A stretch of DNA of 64,000 nt from an uncultured Eubacteriales bacterium (GTDB lineage Bacteria; Bacillota; Clostridia; Christensenellales; Aristaeellaceae), in the NCBI GenBank assembly GCA_902793325.1, contig CADBCY010000025.1, forward strand, positions 1 to 64,000. The letters are read 5' to 3'. This document shows positions 60,730 to 64,000 of the stretch, one piece after another. Position numbers and translations under genes: made by a program. Each line of letters opens with the position of its first letter. Position 1 is the stretch's first letter. Under the pieces are notes generated by a model. That model ran no database searches. It was not told where the DNA came from and saw nothing but the letters and a program-made list of their open reading frames with translations.

Positions 60730-62060
60730 TCACTTTCCTGGGTATTCTCGGTTGGCTTTTCTTCCGTTTCCTTTTCTACGATGGCCCACTCCACGCGGCG
60801 TTCCGCCAGCTCCTCCACGCGGATCTTCAGCCCGAAGCAGCGGACCTCCGGGTGCTGGCCGTCGGCGGGGATCTCGGTGAGCTGGCTGAACACCAGCCCG
60901 CCCAGCGTGTCGTATTCCTCGTCCTCCGGCAGCTCCACGCCCAGCGCCTCGGCCAACTGTTCCAGCTCCGCCGCGCCGGAGACGCGCCAGCGGTTCTCGC
61001 CCAGCGGCACGATGTCCGGCTCCTCCTTGGGGTCGAACTCGTCGTAGATGTTGCCGACGATCTCCTCCAGCAGGTCCTCCAGCGTCACCAGGCCGCTCGT
61101 GCCGCCGTACTCGTCCACCACGATGGCCATGTGGTGCTTGTGCTTCTGCATCTCCTGGAACAGCACGTCGGCGCGCACGGTCTCCGGCACGAAGTGGGCC
61201 GGGCGGACGAGCCCCCGAAGCGGCGCGGCGGCCCCGGCGCAGCGGCTGAACAGGTAGTCCCGCGTGGTGAGGATGCCCACGACGTTGTCGATGTTGTCCT
61301 CGTACACGGGGAAGCGGGAGAGGCCGCTGGTGCGAATGGTATCGAAGACCTCGTCGTCCTCGGCGTCGATGGGCAGGGCGGTGATGTCCTTGCGGTGCAC
61401 CATGCAGTCCTCGGCGGTGCGGTTGTTGAACTCGAAGATGTTCTCGATCATCTCCCGCTCGTCGGCCTCGATGGCGCCCTTCTCCTCGCCGATGTCCACC
61501 ATGGCGCGGATGTCCTCTTCCGTCACGTGGTCCCCGGCGTCCGCGGGCTTGATGTGAAAGGGCCTGAGCAGCGCCCGCCCCAGCCCCAGCGCCATCCGCG
61601 CGACGGGGGAGAGCAGCAGCGCCGTGCGCTCGGCGACGGCGCCCACCCGGTTCAGCAGCGCCTCCCGCCAGTGGGCCGCCAGGTGGCCGGGCAGCACGCC
61701 GGTCAGCAGGAAGGCCAGGAAGGCGTAGGGGATCAGCAGGCACGCGCCGGCGAGGGCGCGCGCCGCGCGGGCGGGCAGGTGGGCGAAGGCCGGGAGCAGC
61801 GCGCCGGAATAGCCGGCCCACGCCGCCATGGCCCCGGCCATCAGCAGCAGCACGTAGGCCATGTGCACTACGCCGAAGGGGCTTTCCTCCCACAGGGCGA
61901 TCAGCCGCAGCGCCCGGCGCGCGTGGGCGTCGCCTTCCTCCGCCTGGCGGCGCGTCTCCGCCTCGTCGAGATAGGGCAATGCCGCCGCCGCGGCGCGCAG
62001 GCACGCGGCCAGCAGGAACAGAATCAGGATCAGCATACCGTGCCCGAAGGGGTCGTCCAT
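60726..62060 (-). CDS. CNNM/CorC-type hemolysin-family transporter or regulator
   Basis: 444 aa with SD AAGGAGG. N-terminal DUF21/CNNM membrane part with hydrophobic segments at about 8-28, 68-90, 100-125 (unusually rich in Ala). Paired CBS domains follow at about 200-320 ([37 protein letters not shown] and [33 protein letters not shown]). Then a CorC_HlyC domain ([22 protein letters not shown]). Such proteins take part in magnesium or sodium-linked transport. First gene of the leftward operon. Confidence 0.93.
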   Translation of the reverse strand: MDDPFGHGMLILILFLLAACLRAAAAALPYLDEAETRRQAEEGDAHARRALRLIALWEESPFGVVHMAYVLLLMAGAMAAWAGYSGALLPAFAHLPARAARALAGACLLIPYAFLAFLLTGVLPGHLAAHWREALLNRVGAVAERTALLLSPVARMALGLGRALLRPFHIKPADAGDHVTEEDIRAMVDIGEEKGAIEADEREMIENIFEFNNRTAEDCMVHRKDITALPIDAEDDEVFDTIRTSGLSRFPVYEDNIDNVVGILTTRDYLFSRCAGAAAPLRGLVRPAHFVPETVRADVLFQEMQKHKHHMAIVVDEYGGTSGLVTLEDLLEEIVGNIYDEFDPKEEPDIVPLGENRWRVSGAAELEQLAEALGVELPEDEEYDTLGGLVFSQLTEIPADGQHPEVRCFGLKIRVEELAERRVEWAIVEKETEEKPTENTQESE

Positions 62061-62093
62061 GGGGGAAAGTGCCTCCTTGGTGGATTTTCATTG

Positions 62094-62108
62094 ATTATAG
62101 CGATTATA
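62094..62108 (-). promoter_or_regulatory. promoter -10 boxes of the leftward operon
   Basis: On the minus strand two TATAAT boxes (62103-62108 and 62094-62099) stand about 35-45 nt before the CorC start. The -35 is poorly conserved. Confidence 0.5.
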
Positions 62109-62181
62109 GCATATCTCGGGGATTTTTCATACCCCGTAATTGTGAATTGGAGGCGGAAAATGGGGAAATGGAAATTAAGAT

Positions 62182-62211
62182 TTGCAATGCGCGACCGACG
62201 TGTGCTATAAT
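62182..62211 (+). promoter_or_regulatory. promoter of the nucleotidyltransferase gene
   Basis: TTGCAA (62182-62187), 18-nt spacer and TATAAT (62206-62211), about 35 nt before the ATG. Confidence 0.75.
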
Positions 62212-62246
62212 GCTCGGGATCCCGGGCGGGGAAGGCAGGTGATTGC

Positions 62247-63605
62247 ATGAACACGCACGAACAGGACCGCGCGCTGGCGATGGAGATTGCCCGCCGGGTG
62301 AGGGACGCCGGCGGCCGGGCCATGCTGGTGGGCGGCGCGGTGCGCGACGGGCTGCTGGGCCTGGAGAACAAGGACATCGACCTGGAGATCTACGGCATCG
62401 CCCCCGACCGGCTGCGGGCCATCCTGGTCGAGGTGGGCCGGGTGGTGGAGAAGGGCGCGAGCTTCGGCGTGTTCGGGCTGGAGCATTCGAACCTGGACGT
62501 GGCCATGCCCCGCCGGGAGCGCTGCGTGGGCGGCAGGCACACCGACTTCGACGTGAGCGTCGATCCCACCCTGTCCTTCGAGCAGGCCAGCATGCGCCGC
62601 GACTTCACCTTCAACGCCATGATGCGCGATCCCCTCACCGGCGAGCTGGTGGACTGCTGGGGCGGGGAGGCCGACCTCCGCGCGCGCGTGCTGCGCCACG
62701 TGAACGACGCCACCTTCGCCGAGGACGCGCTGCGCGTGTTTCGCGCGGCCCAGTTCGCGGCGCGGCTGGAGGCGCAAATCGCCCCGGAGACGATGGCGCT
62801 GTGCCGGCGCATGGACGTGACCGGCCTCTCCGTGGAGCGGGTGTTCGAGGAGCTGTGCAAGGCGCTGCTGAAGGCCGCGCGGCCCTCGGTGTTCTTCCGC
62901 GCGCTGCGGGAGATGGACCACATGAAGGAGTACTTCCCGGAGCTGGAGGCGTGCGCGGGCGTGCCGCAAAACCCGAAATACCACCCCGAGGGCGACGTGC
63001 TCACCCACACGCTGCTGGTGGTGGACAGCGCGGCGGCGCTGCGGGACCGGGCCCAATGGCCGCTGGGCTTCATGCTGGCGGCGCTCTTCCACGACCTCGG
63101 CAAGGCCGTGGCCACGGAGGTCCAACCGGACGGCCGCATCACCGCCTACGGCCACGAGGTGCTGGGCCTGCCCCTGTGCGAGGCGCAGTTGCGCAGGATC
63201 ACCAACCAGCAGAAGCTGATCGACTACGTGAAGAACATGGCGTGGCTGCACATGCGGCCCAACATGCTGGCGGCGGCGCGGTCGAAAAAGAAGAAGACGC
63301 GCATGATGTTCGATCTGAGCGTCTGCCCGGAGGATTTGATCCTGCTGTCCCGCGCGGACGCCAGCGGCAAGCTGGACGCCCCCTACGACGAGGGCGTGGA
63401 GGCGTTCCTGCGCGAACGGCTGGAGGACTACCGGCGGGTCATGCAGCGCCCCATGGTGACCGGGCAGGACCTGATCGACGCGGGGCTTCGGCCCGGGCCG
63501 GACTTTAAAAGCCGGCTGGCCCGCGCGCGGGCGCTGCATTTCGCGGGCCTCGAGAAGCCCGCGGCGCTCAGGCAGGTGCTCGCGGAGGCGCGGAAGGACC
63601 GGTAA
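62247..63605 (+). CDS. cca: CCA-adding-type tRNA nucleotidyltransferase with HD domain
   Basis: 452 aa. The class II nucleotidyltransferase head has LVGGAVRDGLLG and the catalytic acidic pair DIDLEIYG, then RRDFTFNAMMRDPLTGELVDCWGGEADLRARVLRHV, the RNA-binding/basic ERVFEELCKAL, and an HD domain LFHDLGKA with DVLTHTLLV. It adds or repairs CCA on tRNA 3' ends, or is the closely related poly(A) polymerase. All tRNAs seen here encode CCA, so repair is the likely job. Starts at ATG 62247 with GGCAGGTG. Confidence 0.93.
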   Translation: MNTHEQDRALAMEIARRVRDAGGRAMLVGGAVRDGLLGLENKDIDLEIYGIAPDRLRAILVEVGRVVEKGASFGVFGLEHSNLDVAMPRRERCVGGRHTDFDVSVDPTLSFEQASMRRDFTFNAMMRDPLTGELVDCWGGEADLRARVLRHVNDATFAEDALRVFRAAQFAARLEAQIAPETMALCRRMDVTGLSVERVFEELCKALLKAARPSVFFRALREMDHMKEYFPELEACAGVPQNPKYHPEGDVLTHTLLVVDSAAALRDRAQWPLGFMLAALFHDLGKAVATEVQPDGRITAYGHEVLGLPLCEAQLRRITNQQKLIDYVKNMAWLHMRPNMLAAARSKKKKTRMMFDLSVCPEDLILLSRADASGKLDAPYDEGVEAFLRERLEDYRRVMQRPMVTGQDLIDAGLRPGPDFKSRLARARALHFAGLEKPAALRQVLAEARKDR

Positions 63606-63608
63606 TGC

Positions 63609-63654
63609 AAGATCGCATGCAAAAGCATTTTCATTTTGCATGCGATCTTTCTTT
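63609..63654 (+). terminator. terminator of the nucleotidyltransferase gene
   Basis: AAGATCGCATGCAAAA and TTTTGCATGCGATCTT form a 16-bp perfect stem followed by TCTTT. Confidence 0.9.
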
Positions 63655-63769
63655 GTATCCTCGGCGCGGCGGATGCCCGGTTTTGCCGCGCCGGCGGGGA
63701 AACAGGTTAAGTTTTGATTTTTTGCCCTCCCGCGCGCCGGTTTGCCGCATAAAACCGCGGAAATTGGTC

Positions 63770-63798
63770 TTGACAACAGCGGAAATCTATGCTATTAT
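63770..63798 (+). promoter_or_regulatory. strong promoter at the window edge
   Basis: TTGACA (63770-63775), 17-nt spacer and TATTAT (63793-63798). A 5' leader of about 190 nt reaches the end of the window, ending in an SD-like AGGGGTG, so a gene starts just outside. An 18-codon frame, MDEEPKNGENIGKRGILR (63815-63871), lies in the leader without an SD; probably not translated, though a leader peptide cannot be excluded. Otherwise the 63655-64000 gap holds nothing recognisable. Confidence 0.7.
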
Positions 63799-64000
63799 TC
63801 TATATTGCCTTAGTATGGACGAAGAGCCGAAGAACGGCGAAAACATCGGCAAACGCGGAATTTTGCGTTAACTCGGAATGCTGAAATGCGACAAAAATTC
63901 ACATTCAGAATAAGAATTAACAATAAATTAGCATTTGCGAATGCGCGCCGAGCGACGCGGGCTCTGCCCGCGGTACGACAATATGATTAGGGGTGATTGA

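Overview
The window is a chromosomal segment of a GC-rich, low-GC-relative Firmicute, most likely a gut-type Clostridia (Christensenellales-like is a guess). The signs are a complete S10-spc-alpha ribosomal operon, a zinc-ribbon uS14, SD-rich starts (ATG, GTG, TTG), a TPP-riboswitch-controlled ThiT, CotF-type spore coat proteins and a Pta-AckA acetate pathway. No rRNA and no CRISPR array were seen. Two tRNA genes lie at 21.4-21.6 kb.

Positions 1 to about 21,420 are mobile DNA. A 46-bp sequence that forms the 3' half of a tRNA-Met gene occurs at 1693-1738 and again, as part of the intact tRNA, at 21377-21422. Each copy is preceded by a closely related tyrosine integrase (43-1398 and 19809-21086). 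The simplest reading is two related integrative elements in tandem at one tRNA-Met site: element A, of which only the right end is visible, and element B, complete at about 19.7 kb. Element B holds an HTH/AAA-ATPase/nuclease fusion, small proteins and a candidate small RNA. It also carries a four-gene operon reading leftward: TcmP-like protein, radical SAM protein, type III-like methyltransferase and restriction helicase-nuclease. Then come a sigma-factor-like gene, an XRE regulator, an actin-type partition pair (ParM/ParR), a hairpin-rich oriT candidate, MobC, a MOBP-type relaxase and a P4-type primase/helicase. No type IV secretion genes are present, so element B looks mobilizable rather than self-conjugative.

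From 21.5 to 27 kb the core chromosome begins with initiator tRNA, polyphosphate kinase and a secreted Ig-like/caspase-like protein. From 27 to 44 kb runs rpsJ to rplQ, including secY, adk, map, infA, rpmJ and rpoA. The uS4 gene (rpsD) lacks about 28 residues of the S4 RNA-binding domain, in frame. From 44 to 50.5 kb are parA/parB, membrane proteins, ThiT, a LysR regulator, surE and a CYTH protein. A leftward TRAP-TAXI transporter (50.6-53.7 kb) follows, then two spore-coat genes, pta-ackA, yceD-rpmF, and a hairpin-filled spacer at 58.0-58.3 kb. A leftward five-gene operon (esterase, DAK-domain fragment, HAD phosphatase, xpt, CorC-like) and a rightward CCA-type nucleotidyltransferase close the window, with a strong promoter near the right edge for a gene outside it.

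Two points deserve most attention. One is the TcmP/radical SAM/Mod/Res operon on element B, whose methyltransferase specificity region is strikingly AT-rich compared with its flanks. The other is the internally deleted uS4.
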